Origin: Flavobacteriales bacterium | Lineage (GTDB): Bacteria > Bacteroidota > Bacteroidia > Flavobacteriales > Flavobacteriaceae | DNA length: 64,000 bases | Reading direction: 5' to 3' | NCBI GenBank assembly: GCA_027039975.1 | Contig: JALWFE010000125.1 | Coordinates: 1 to 64,000, forward strand | Part shown: positions 38,850-48,215 of the stretch, piece after piece | Position numbering within the stretch: the first letter of the stretch is position 1 | How the letters are laid out: every line of letters starts with the position of its first letter | Notes under the pieces: generated by a model | Database searches by the model: none | Told to the model about the DNA's origin: nothing | The model's input: the letters and a program-made list of their open reading frames with translations, nothing else | Position numbers and translations under genes: made by a program

Positions 38850-40256
38850 ATGAAATCAACTACTTTTTTCCACCACTTATACACCGGACTTTTGATACCG
38901 GCCTTGATATTATTCCTGTCTTCTTGTGACAGCTATTATAATGTTTCAGCCTCCGACGGTATTTATGACGATGATACTTCCGGTTATACATCAAGTAACA
39001 AACAACCCGAAAAAATTATCGTTGAAAAAAAGACCGTTATAGTCAAAGAAAAAAATAATAATAAAAAATCTTCGGATGCAAATGATTTTTATGAAGAATA
39101 TTTTAAAAATAAAGCCCGTTTATATGAAGAAATTACCGAAGATGATATTGTAACCGGTGATGATGATTATTATTACGACGATAATGATAACGGTAATAAT
39201 AATTATTATGATGACAATGACGATTATCATGTAACTAAAAAAGAAGTTTACATTCACAATTATTACTACTACGACCCATTCTATTATGGTCCTTGGTATT
39301 ACCGTCCTTATCATTTTCACTATCGTCCTTATTGGACAGGCTTTCATATTTACATAGGTACCGGCGTATTCTGCAATTACGATTACTGGTGGTATGATCC
39401 TTATTATTATGACCCTTATGTATATTGGGGTTATTATCCGAGTTATTACAGCTATTATTACGGTGGTTACGGTTATTATAACAATTACTATTACGGACCT
39501 GTTTACAACAATTACTATTTCCGTCACAGACGCCGTGCTTTTGTAAGGGGCAGACGAAATTATTACAGACATTACGTCCGTAGCAACGATTTGGCTTCTA
39601 ATCGCAGTTATACCAACGGAAGAAGAGGAAGAAGCGGACAAAATTTATCTTCCGGGCGCACAACCCGTCCGGCAAACACAGGAAGAGCTGACAGAAGCGG
39701 TGGTAACAATCACATTAGCAGGGATAACCACAATAATGGCAGAGTAGAAAGAGGAACAGGTGGTAATCATTTTTCAAACGGCAGAAACAACCGCAATGAC
39801 AGAAACCATTACATCAGCAGGGATAACAGAACCGGCAGAGATACCAACTTAGAACGAGGAAGAGGAACTAATACGGAAAGTATCAGCAGGGATAATAGCA
39901 ATTACAACCGTCCTGCCCGTGATGTCAGAACTGAAAGAAAAACACGATCATATCGCTCACGTACCTATCGTTCAAACCGTTCAAGCCACAATACAAGCAA
40001 ACGGCAGCGTTCAAACCGGTCATCATCATCCAAAAGCCGGTCTTACCGAAATTCATCACGAGGCAAATCCTTCCGTTTATTATCAAGCGGAAACACAAGC
40101 TCACGTAGAAGTTACAGCAGTTCCGGAAGCCGGTCACACTCTTCTTATTCCCGGTCTTCAAGAAATTATTCTTCCGGTAGGTCTTATTCATCCGGGAGAA
40201 GCTATTCCGGTAGTTCATCGAGTCATAGATCGTCATATTCGGGAAGAAGACACTAA
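38850..40256 (+). CDS. Low-complexity lipoprotein: Tyr-rich centre, Arg/Ser-rich C-terminus
   Basis: Lipobox LSSC; YYYYDPFYYGPWYYRPYHFHYRP..; SYRNSSRGKS..GRSYSSGRSYSGSSSSHRSSYSGRRH. Confidence 0.8.
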   Translation: MKSTTFFHHLYTGLLIPALILFLSSCDSYYNVSASDGIYDDDTSGYTSSNKQPEKIIVEKKTVIVKEKNNNKKSSDANDFYEEYFKNKARLYEEITEDDIVTGDDDYYYDDNDNGNNNYYDDNDDYHVTKKEVYIHNYYYYDPFYYGPWYYRPYHFHYRPYWTGFHIYIGTGVFCNYDYWWYDPYYYDPYVYWGYYPSYYSYYYGGYGYYNNYYYGPVYNNYYFRHRRRAFVRGRRNYYRHYVRSNDLASNRSYTNGRRGRSGQNLSSGRTTRPANTGRADRSGGNNHISRDNHNNGRVERGTGGNHFSNGRNNRNDRNHYISRDNRTGRDTNLERGRGTNTESISRDNSNYNRPARDVRTERKTRSYRSRTYRSNRSSHNTSKRQRSNRSSSSKSRSYRNSSRGKSFRLLSSGNTSSRRSYSSSGSRSHSSYSRSSRNYSSGRSYSSGRSYSGSSSSHRSSYSGRRH

Positions 40257-40350
40257 TATTTTCTGCTCGATCTTTCACAACGCCCGCAAGGGCATTTATT
40301 GAAACCGGACGTTAAAAAAATTTATCATTCAATCTTTAAATTTTCAACGT

Positions 40351-41880
40351 ATGAAACAAATATTTTTTTCCATATTACTTTTATCCCTTTCATTTTCACT
40401 AAATGCTCAATCTTTTGAGGATGCTTGGCGTTATAATCAAGATAATATGACAGGAAGCGCCCGCTTTACGGCTATGTCCGGTGCGTTCAGTTCCTTAGGT
40501 GGTGATTTGAGTGCTGTCACCTTAAATCCGGCAGGAGCCACTACTTTTACCACCAACAGAATAAGCGGTACCTTCTCATTATTTTACAATACAGCTAACA
40601 AAGCCAATTATTTTGACCAATACAAACATGCTAATTATACTTCCGTTGACGACAGATTTTTAGGTATTGACCAATTCGGTGCAGTTTGGGTTTTCAAATC
40701 CGATGTCAGTGATTGGAACAAAATAGCTTTTAGCTTCAACTACAATAAAGATGCGGAATACGGCAATGATGTAAAAATTTCAGGCATCAACCAAGCCGGT
40801 CACTCAGCTACTACATACTTTGTTGAAAATGCCAATGGCATACCTTTAAAAGATTTGGAAATAGTGGACAACTATGATTCCGATTATCAGTGGCTTGGCG
40901 AAAATTATGATTTCGGGGCACAACAAGCCTATTTAGCTTATCAAACTTATGTTATCAATCCCGTCGATCCGTCTGACGATAATAATAACCAATATGTAGC
41001 CAATGCCTTATATGATAAAGTAAGACATCTGAACAAAATTACCGGTGCCGGTAGTAAATCCCATTATGATATTTCAATTGCCGGTACTTATCAAAACAAA
41101 TTACAATTAGGTTTTGGATTTACAGGATACAGCATCGATTATGTCGAACGTAACATTATAGAAGAAGACAATTATGATGCTACCTCAGATTTGCAATATT
41201 TAAAATTACAAAATACTTTACGGGTCGAAGGTTCCGGTTTCGGTATCAAAATGGGTGTTATCTATAAAGTGTCCCCCGGATTTAGATTAAGTTTGGCATA
41301 CCACTCCCCGGAATGGTTGGAAATCAATGAGTATATGAAACAAGCCATTCACACCGAAATGGGAAATGGCGATGTGTTTGACATCAAACCTGATGTTGAA
41401 AACGCATTTGCACCTTATAAAATCATCACACCTTCAAAATTTATTGCCGGTGGTTCTGCCGTGATTAAGAAAAAAGTGGTTTTATCAGTCGATTATACTT
41501 TTCAAAATGCCGCCAATTTACATTTTAAAGAAAAAAATGCCGATGCCGACAGTGATTATTTCGACAATTTGAATGATGAAATCGAAAATACCATGAAAGC
41601 GGTACATAAATTAAATGCCGGAGCAGAAATAAAATTAGACAAATTGTTTTTACGCGGCGGTGGTTTTATAGCTTCATCACCTTATAAAGACAACAATGAT
41701 TTGTATGCATATCAAGGTTATTCCGCCGGAGCAGGTTACAATTTCGGTACTTTCAGTTTAGACTTTGCTTATATGCACCGGGAAGGACAGATTTCAAAAA
41801 ATATTTTAACCTTACCCGACAACGCTACTGTAACCGGCTCGTTTAACAAATATTTAATTGGTATTCGTTACAATTTCTAA
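40351..41880 (+). CDS. OmpP1/FadL-type outer membrane protein
   Basis: ARFTAMSGAFSSLGGDLSAVTLNPAGA; C-terminal YLIGIRYNF. Confidence 0.88.
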   Translation: MKQIFFSILLLSLSFSLNAQSFEDAWRYNQDNMTGSARFTAMSGAFSSLGGDLSAVTLNPAGATTFTTNRISGTFSLFYNTANKANYFDQYKHANYTSVDDRFLGIDQFGAVWVFKSDVSDWNKIAFSFNYNKDAEYGNDVKISGINQAGHSATTYFVENANGIPLKDLEIVDNYDSDYQWLGENYDFGAQQAYLAYQTYVINPVDPSDDNNNQYVANALYDKVRHLNKITGAGSKSHYDISIAGTYQNKLQLGFGFTGYSIDYVERNIIEEDNYDATSDLQYLKLQNTLRVEGSGFGIKMGVIYKVSPGFRLSLAYHSPEWLEINEYMKQAIHTEMGNGDVFDIKPDVENAFAPYKIITPSKFIAGGSAVIKKKVVLSVDYTFQNAANLHFKEKNADADSDYFDNLNDEIENTMKAVHKLNAGAEIKLDKLFLRGGGFIASSPYKDNNDLYAYQGYSAGAGYNFGTFSLDFAYMHREGQISKNILTLPDNATVTGSFNKYLIGIRYNF

Positions 41881-41894
41881 CAAACTAATTTTCA

Positions 41895-42692
41895 ATGAAA
41901 CAATTATTTCTGCTTTTTACCATATTTACATATTTTCTTGATTTTTCACAAGAAGCCTTGCCTCTAGGTGTGCATTCGATGGTCAGTATGTATCAAGATG
42001 AACTGACTAAAAAATTCGGTCAAGACAATATCATTATAGACGACAATTTGCACATAAAAAATTATGCCGGTTCTCCCCTGTTACTGGCGAAATGGTCCAA
42101 AGCGGAAGCCTTATTTAACGATGGTAAATACTACAAAATTCCAAATACCAATTACGATGCTTTGGATGATATATTTGTAATTTACTTAAAAAATTATAAT
42201 GATGAATTTAACAATATCGCATCCAAAGACTTTCCGTTGGTTGCTCTTGCAAGTGACAATTTGATTGCCATAGCTTTGACTAATGACGAAGATGGAACAC
42301 TGCGTTTTGTACAAGTATCACCCGGACGTTTTATCAGTCGGCCCAAAACCAAATTTTTTCAATATTTTACAATCAAGCCGAAAGATGCACTGGTATTAAA
42401 AAGTGTTTATAAAAAAGTCAAGAACAATCACCTGAAAGACTTGCCTTATTCCGATAGCCCCGAAGCTTTTGAATTTAAAACTTTCAGCACATACTACATT
42501 AAAAATAAAAATAAAATTTTTGTACCCTTGCACCTACTAGGCAAAAAAGCCGTCTTAAAAGCCATCGGGGATTCTGCTGCCATAAAAGTTCTAAAAAAGT
42601 ATATCAAAACACATCATTTGAAGATGACAAAACCGGAAAATGTTCAAAAATTATTGGAATATTATTTTGAAGAAGTAAGAAAATCCAATTAA
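41895..42692 (+). CDS. Conserved hypothetical secreted protein (DUF1444-like?)
   Basis: Signal-peptide-like N-terminus; no clear family by eye. Confidence 0.55.
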   Translation: MKQLFLLFTIFTYFLDFSQEALPLGVHSMVSMYQDELTKKFGQDNIIIDDNLHIKNYAGSPLLLAKWSKAEALFNDGKYYKIPNTNYDALDDIFVIYLKNYNDEFNNIASKDFPLVALASDNLIAIALTNDEDGTLRFVQVSPGRFISRPKTKFFQYFTIKPKDALVLKSVYKKVKNNHLKDLPYSDSPEAFEFKTFSTYYIKNKNKIFVPLHLLGKKAVLKAIGDSAAIKVLKKYIKTHHLKMTKPENVQKLLEYYFEEVRKSN

Positions 42693-43753
42693 CCTTTGTT
42701 TTTATCTTTTCCCGTATCTTGTTTTTCCAAAACATTTTCCGTCAATTCGTTATATTCTTTCCGTTTACGAAAAATATCGACAGCTTTAAAAACCGCTTCC
42801 CTGAATGAGCCGGGGTCAGCCAGATTTTTACCGGCAATTTCATAAGCCGTACCGTGGTCGGGTGAAGTGCGGACTTTATCCAATCCTGCGGTAAAATTAA
42901 CGCCCTTTCCGAAACTCAAAGTTTTGAACGGAATAAGACCTTGGTCATGATACATTGCCAATACGGCATCAAATTTTTTATAATTTTCACTACCGAAAAA
43001 ACTATCGGCGGCATACGGCCCGAAGACCATATAACCGGCTTTTTTCAGTTTGATAATAGCCGGACGTATAATTTCGTTTTCTTCTGTACCCAACAAACCG
43101 CCGTCTCCACTATGTGGATTTAAGCCCAACACGGCAATTAAAGGTTTATCGACACCAAAATCCTGCCTCAAACTATGGTGCATTATCTTGATTTTATCTA
43201 TAATTTTCTCTTGTGTAATTTGTTGTGCTACATATTTCAAAGGCAAATGTCCGGTTACTAGCCCGACTTTTAAATCTTCCGAAATCATAAACATCAAGGC
43301 TTTGCCTTCCAGTTCCTTAGCCAAATAATCGGTATGTCCGGGAAAATCAAAATAATCACTTTGAATAGTTTCTTTGTTAAAAGGTGCCGTCACCAATACA
43401 TCTATTTCTCCTTGTTTTAAAGCTTCAACCGCTTTTACAAACGATTCCACTGCATAACGTCCTATCTCTTCCGAGGGTTTACCGGGTGTCATCGGAACCG
43501 GATCCCGCCACAAATTCATTACATTCAATTTGTTCGGAAAAGCTTGCTGAACCTGTCTTATACCATGTAAATCTATTTTTAAATTTAACATTTTTTTCTG
43601 GTAAGAAAGTGCCTTTGTTGATGCAAATACAACTGGCGTACAAAATTCAAACATTCTATTGTCTTGAAATGTCTTCAATATCACTTCTGCTCCTATTCCG
43701 TTCAAATCACCGACACTAATACCGACTTTTATTTTATTTTTTTTGTTTTTCAT
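42689..43753 (-). CDS. pdxA: 4-hydroxythreonine-4-phosphate dehydrogenase
   Basis: VGISVGDLNGIGAEVILKTF; TAPFNKETIQ; GHTDYLA; LGLNPHSGDGG; MYHDQGLIPFK. Confidence 0.96.
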   Translation of the reverse strand: MKNKKNKIKVGISVGDLNGIGAEVILKTFQDNRMFEFCTPVVFASTKALSYQKKMLNLKIDLHGIRQVQQAFPNKLNVMNLWRDPVPMTPGKPSEEIGRYAVESFVKAVEALKQGEIDVLVTAPFNKETIQSDYFDFPGHTDYLAKELEGKALMFMISEDLKVGLVTGHLPLKYVAQQITQEKIIDKIKIMHHSLRQDFGVDKPLIAVLGLNPHSGDGGLLGTEENEIIRPAIIKLKKAGYMVFGPYAADSFFGSENYKKFDAVLAMYHDQGLIPFKTLSFGKGVNFTAGLDKVRTSPDHGTAYEIAGKNLADPGSFREAVFKAVDIFRKRKEYNELTENVLEKQDTGKDKNKG

Positions 43754-43777
43754 ACCTCAAAATTATCTAATTGCATA

Positions 43778-43819
43778 CAAAAGTAGTAAAATTTAGTTGA
43801 AAGTTGAAAGTTGAAAGTT
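43778..43819 (-). promoter_or_regulatory. pdxA promoter: 7-bp repeat array 9 nt upstream of TACTTTTG
   Basis: Minus strand AACTTTCAACTTTCAACTTTCAACT-aaattttac-TACTTTTG. Confidence 0.6.
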
Positions 43820-43854
43820 CAGGGCAAACGCACTATAAAAAAATTAAAATATTT

Positions 43855-44045
43855 CTTTTAGCCCCGTAGGGGCATCCTGTTTGTAGTAGAATATAATGCA
43901 TCACAATACTAAAAAGCCCCATCGGGGCGACCTAATAAAATTAACAATAATGCACGTTATAGGTCGCTCCTACGGAGCTATTTGTTATCATTCACTTGTC
44001 TTGTTACAAACGGTACGCTCCTACGGAGCTGTTATTAAGAAATTT
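43855..44045. repeat. Palindromic intergenic repeats of the CCCCGTAGGGGC/GCTCCTACGGAGC type
   Basis: gccccgtaggggc, gccccatcggggcgacct, aggtcgctcctacggagct, cgctcctacggagct. Confidence 0.8.
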
Positions 44046-44209
44046 GCTAATCAAAACAATTTGATTAAAATATCATTTTATGAAATTTTCAAATAATATA
44101 TATGGTGCGTCTGCCCTAGTTGAAAGTTGAAAGTAGAGCCGTTTTGACAAAAAAGCTCTAATAAAAAAAATTCAAAAACATACAATCTAAATATCACGTA
44201 CCTATGAAA

Positions 44210-44944
44210 TTACCTGAATTTAACCTCAAAATCCAACATTTGCGGATTTTTGAACAAGCTATCCAATGGTACTTTTATATAAAGCGATTTGCCGTCGGAG
44301 CCAATCAAAGCATCTTTATAAGAAACCTTGTCTATCTTGTAAGGAAAATGAAAAATAATTTCATAATCAACTATGCTCAAAAATTTATTATCTTCCTTTG
44401 TTTGTTGTATCCCGGATTTCCGGGGCAATTTAACCTTCCGGCTAAAACCGTGTTTGTCAAACCGGTACAAAACCTGAAATTCATCTATACTTTGATCCAT
44501 ATCTTTGGCACCTCTGCTATTGTATGAATTTAACTTTTTTAATTTTTCATTAATATTGTTTAAGTCTTCAATATTTTTAAAAGGTATTTCATAATTCAAA
44601 AAAACTTTATCCTTAGTCTCGTCAACATTCATATGTATTTTGGCATCTTTTAAACTTTCCAAAAATTCCCGTTCTTCTTTTGACATTTGGGCAATACTGT
44701 CTTTATTTTGTTTGAGAATATCAGCAAAAAGTATCACGGTATCCATTTTTTCAGGTGCCGTTTCTTTTTTGATACTGTCATTTGCGGCCATTCCTTTTAA
44801 CATTTTGATAGCACCACCCATATCCATTTTAAAATTATAAATACCGCTACCGTCTTTCTTAAAATAGACATCTTCGGTTATTTGACAGGAAATCAATATC
44901 AGTATAGGTAGAATCAGAATGATTAATTTTTTCATAACCCACAT
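44210..44944 (-). CDS. Hypothetical lipoprotein
   Basis: Lipobox LILISC; ITEDVYFKKDGSGIYNFKMDMGG. Confidence 0.75.
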   Translation of the reverse strand: MWVMKKLIILILPILILISCQITEDVYFKKDGSGIYNFKMDMGGAIKMLKGMAANDSIKKETAPEKMDTVILFADILKQNKDSIAQMSKEEREFLESLKDAKIHMNVDETKDKVFLNYEIPFKNIEDLNNINEKLKKLNSYNSRGAKDMDQSIDEFQVLYRFDKHGFSRKVKLPRKSGIQQTKEDNKFLSIVDYEIIFHFPYKIDKVSYKDALIGSDGKSLYIKVPLDSLFKNPQMLDFEVKFR

Positions 44945-45021
44945 TTTTTATTTATAACGAAAATAAGCAAAAAAACGTTACATTTTATTAAAACTTTTTT
45001 ACAAGTTACGAATTTATCGTC

Positions 45022-45029
45022 TAACTTTG
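45022..45029 (+). promoter_or_regulatory. -7 box TAACTTTG upstream of gpmI
   Basis: TAnnTTTG, 20 nt before ATG. Confidence 0.55.
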
Positions 45030-45048
45030 CATCTTAAAATAAATTTCA

Positions 45049-46563
45049 ATGAATAAAAAGGTCATTTTAATCATATTGGACGGTTGGGGTCTCACGCAAA
45101 ATCCGGAAGTATCGGCTATTGCACAAGCCAGTACACCTTTTATGGACGAATTATGGAAAAAATATCCACACGCCAAGCTCTATACATCCGGTGAAAATGT
45201 CGGTTTGCCCGAAGGACAAATGGGCAATTCGGAAGTAGGCCACATGAATTTGGGAGCCGGTCGCATCGTCTATCAAGATTTGGTTAAAATCAATAAAGCC
45301 ATTAAAGACGGCAGTTTTTTTGAAAATAAAGTCTTAAATGAAGCTTTTGAATATGCCAAACAAAATGGTAAAACTGTCCACTTTTTAGGTCTGCTCTCTG
45401 ACGGTGGTGTCCACTCACACATAGACCACCTGAAAGCTCTGGTAAAAATGGCTGAAAAATATAATGTGCCGGCTTATATTCATGCTTTTATGGACGGCCG
45501 TGATGTAGATCCTCATTCAGGCATCGATTTTTTGAAAGAGATTACGGATTACATCAAAGATTCACCTGTTAAAGTCGTTTCCGTGATTGGTCGCTACTAT
45601 GCTATGGATCGCGACAACCGGTGGGAACGCATCAAAAAAGCTTACGATTTGCTGGTTAAAGGTGAAGGTAAACCTGCAACGGATTTAATCAAAGCCGTTG
45701 AAGAAAGTTATAAAGAAGGTGTTACGGACGAATTTATTTTGCCTATTGTCCATGTAGATGAAAACGGCAAACCCACCGGCATAATCAAGTCCGGTGATGT
45801 CGTGATTTTTTACAATTTCCGTACCGACCGCGGACGTGAACTCACCAGAGTTTTGACCCAGGAAGATATGCCTGAATACGGTATGAAAACCCTGCCGTTA
45901 CATTTTGTCACCATGACCATTTATGACGATAAATTCAAAGGAATTAAGGTAGCTTATCCGAAAGAAGATTTAAAAAATACTCTTGGAGAATTGCTTGCCA
46001 AAGCCGGCAAAAAACAAATCCGTATAGCCGAAACCGAAAAATATCCGCATGTAACCTTTTTCTTTTCGGGCGGTAAAGAAAAAGAATTTGAAGGTGAAAA
46101 ACGGATTTTAATCCCTTCCCCAAAAGTCGCTACTTATGATTTAAAACCCGAAATGAGTGCCAACGAAGTTACCGAAGCACTGTTGTCCGAAATCAAAAAC
46201 GAAACGGCGGATTTAATTGTTTTGAATTATGCCAACGGTGATATGGTCGGGCATACGGGGGTTTTTGAAGCGGCTAAAAAGGCGGCTGAAACAGTCGATA
46301 AAAATGTCAAAAAAATAGTGGAAGAAGGTCTGCGTCACAATTACACGATTATCATCCTTGCCGACCACGGCAATGCCGAAAATATGATTAATCCCGACGG
46401 TTCGCCTAACACGGCACATACTACCAACCCCGTTCCGGTTATTTTAATCGACAAAGAATTAAAACCCGAACTCAAAGATGGTATTTTGGCCAATGTGGCA
46501 CCAACTATTTTAAAGATTATGGGTATGCCTAAACCGGAAGAAATGACGAAACCGTTGTTTTAA
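45049..46563 (+). CDS. gpmI: 2,3-bisphosphoglycerate-independent phosphoglycerate mutase
   Basis: VILIILDGWGL, GQMGNSEVGHMNLGAGRIVYQDL, DGRDVDPHSG. Confidence 0.97.
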   Translation: MNKKVILIILDGWGLTQNPEVSAIAQASTPFMDELWKKYPHAKLYTSGENVGLPEGQMGNSEVGHMNLGAGRIVYQDLVKINKAIKDGSFFENKVLNEAFEYAKQNGKTVHFLGLLSDGGVHSHIDHLKALVKMAEKYNVPAYIHAFMDGRDVDPHSGIDFLKEITDYIKDSPVKVVSVIGRYYAMDRDNRWERIKKAYDLLVKGEGKPATDLIKAVEESYKEGVTDEFILPIVHVDENGKPTGIIKSGDVVIFYNFRTDRGRELTRVLTQEDMPEYGMKTLPLHFVTMTIYDDKFKGIKVAYPKEDLKNTLGELLAKAGKKQIRIAETEKYPHVTFFFSGGKEKEFEGEKRILIPSPKVATYDLKPEMSANEVTEALLSEIKNETADLIVLNYANGDMVGHTGVFEAAKKAAETVDKNVKKIVEEGLRHNYTIIILADHGNAENMINPDGSPNTAHTTNPVPVILIDKELKPELKDGILANVAPTILKIMGMPKPEEMTKPLF

Positions 46564-47868
46564 TTAATTTACCGGCTCGCCATACAAATCAAAGGCTTCG
46601 GCACCGGTAATTTTTATATCAATAAATTTACCCGGTTCAATATAATATTTCCCAGCATCTACACGCACTTCATTGTCCACTTCGGGACTGTCGTATTCGG
46701 TTCTGCCTATGTAAAAATCGCCTTCTTTTCTGTCAAACAGACATTTATATACTTTACCGACTTTTGATTGATTTTTTTCTAACGAAATTTGGTGCTGCAA
46801 TTCCATAATTTCTTCTACTCGCAGTTGCTTGACATCTTCGGGCACATCATCTGTCAGCTTACCGGCATGCGTGTTTTCTTCATGTGAATAAGTAAAAACG
46901 CCTAAGCGGTCAAACTTGGTATCGATAACCCATTGTTTGAGCTCTTCGAATTTTTCTTCGGTTTCACCCGGATAGCCCACAATCAAAGTGGTGCGAATCG
47001 CCACATCGGGTATTTGCCGGCGTATTTTTCGGATTAAATCTTCTGTTTTTTTCCGGTCGTGTCCCCGCCGCATCGATTTGAGTATCTCATTATTGATATG
47101 TTGTAAAGGCATATCCAAATATTTGCAAATCTTTTCTTCACTTGCAATGGTTTCTAACACTTCTTCGGGAAAACCCGTCGGGAAAGCATAATGCAAACGA
47201 ATCCATTCAATTCCTGCCACTTTGACTAAAGCTTTAAGCAAATCGTTTAACCGGCGTTCGCCGTAAAGGTCCAAACCGTAAAAAGTTAAATCTTGTGCTA
47301 TGAGAATCAACTCTTTAACACCTTTGGCTGCCAATTTTTCAGCTTCCGTTACCAAACTTTCAATGCTCCGGGAAATATGTTTGCCGCGAATCATAGGGAT
47401 GGCACAAAACGAACAACTACGATCGCAACCTTCCGAAATTTTTAAATAAGCATAATGCGAAGGTGTTGTCAATTGCCGTTCACCAATCAGTTCGTGCTTG
47501 TAATCAACATTAAAAGCTTTAAGTAATTCTATCATATCATGTGTCCCGAAATATTGATCGACCTCGGGAATTTCTTTGGGCAATATGTCTTTGTAACGCT
47601 CACTCAAACAACCCGTTACATAAACCTTCTCAATAAAACCGGCTTTTTTATCATTTATAGCCGCCAAAATGGTATCAATGGATTCTTGCTTGGCATCGTG
47701 GATAAAACCACAAGTATTGATAATAACAATATCACCCGAATCGGCATTGTGAGTAACATCATAACCGTTGTAAGCCAATTGTCCCAACAGGTTTTCACTG
47801 TCATACACGTTTTTGGAACAACCCAAAGTGATGATGTTTATTTTTTTACCGGTTGGTTTTACTTTCAT
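46564..47868 (-). CDS. rimO: Ribosomal protein S12 methylthiotransferase
   Basis: ITLGCSKNVYDSENLLGQL; SEGCDRSCSFCAIPMIRGKHISR; TLIVGYPGETEEKFEEL. Confidence 0.95.
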   Translation of the reverse strand: MKVKPTGKKINIITLGCSKNVYDSENLLGQLAYNGYDVTHNADSGDIVIINTCGFIHDAKQESIDTILAAINDKKAGFIEKVYVTGCLSERYKDILPKEIPEVDQYFGTHDMIELLKAFNVDYKHELIGERQLTTPSHYAYLKISEGCDRSCSFCAIPMIRGKHISRSIESLVTEAEKLAAKGVKELILIAQDLTFYGLDLYGERRLNDLLKALVKVAGIEWIRLHYAFPTGFPEEVLETIASEEKICKYLDMPLQHINNEILKSMRRGHDRKKTEDLIRKIRRQIPDVAIRTTLIVGYPGETEEKFEELKQWVIDTKFDRLGVFTYSHEENTHAGKLTDDVPEDVKQLRVEEIMELQHQISLEKNQSKVGKVYKCLFDRKEGDFYIGRTEYDSPEVDNEVRVDAGKYYIEPGKFIDIKITGAEAFDLYGEPVN

Positions 47869-47870
47869 TT

Positions 47871-48215
47871 GATTAATCGGTTATCTGGTTATTTGGTTAT
47901 ATGGTTATATGGTTATATGGTTATTTGATGTCAGATGTCAGATGTCAGGTGCCGGGTGTCGGATGTCCGATGTCCGAAGTTCGATGTTAGATGTATTATT
48001 CATATTTTATTTTTTTTTCACAGGGCGATGCACTGGACCTGCCAAAGTGTAGCACAGAGTATTCATTTTCAATTATCCATTCTCAATTTTCAATTATCCC
48101 TCATCTCTTATCCCTTATCCCTTATCCAACTTTCTACTTCCTACTAATCCGCACTTTCCACTAGGCACTTCACTCTTTCCACTATCTTGTTACTTGCTAC
48201 TTGATACTTGCTACT
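47871..48215 (-). repeat. Composite intergenic repeat, locus 5
   Basis: Minus strand order GGATAAGGGATAAGGGATAAGAGATGAGGGATAA .. CGGACATCCGACACCCGGCACC .. (ATAACCAT)n toward rimO ATG. Confidence 0.8.

Noticed and set aside
39120-39641. 173-aa minus-strand ORF, Val/Ile-rich
   Set aside because: Antisense shadow of the Tyr-rich (TAT/TAC) coding region; low-complexity with no protein-like features
39919-40302. 127-aa plus-strand ORF overlapping the Arg/Ser-rich end of 38850-40256
   Set aside because: Alternative frame of low-complexity codons; main frame stays open to a sensible stop, so no clear frameshift
43896-44096. 66-aa ORF MHHNTKKPHRGDLIKL..
   Set aside because: Lies entirely in palindromic intergenic repeats
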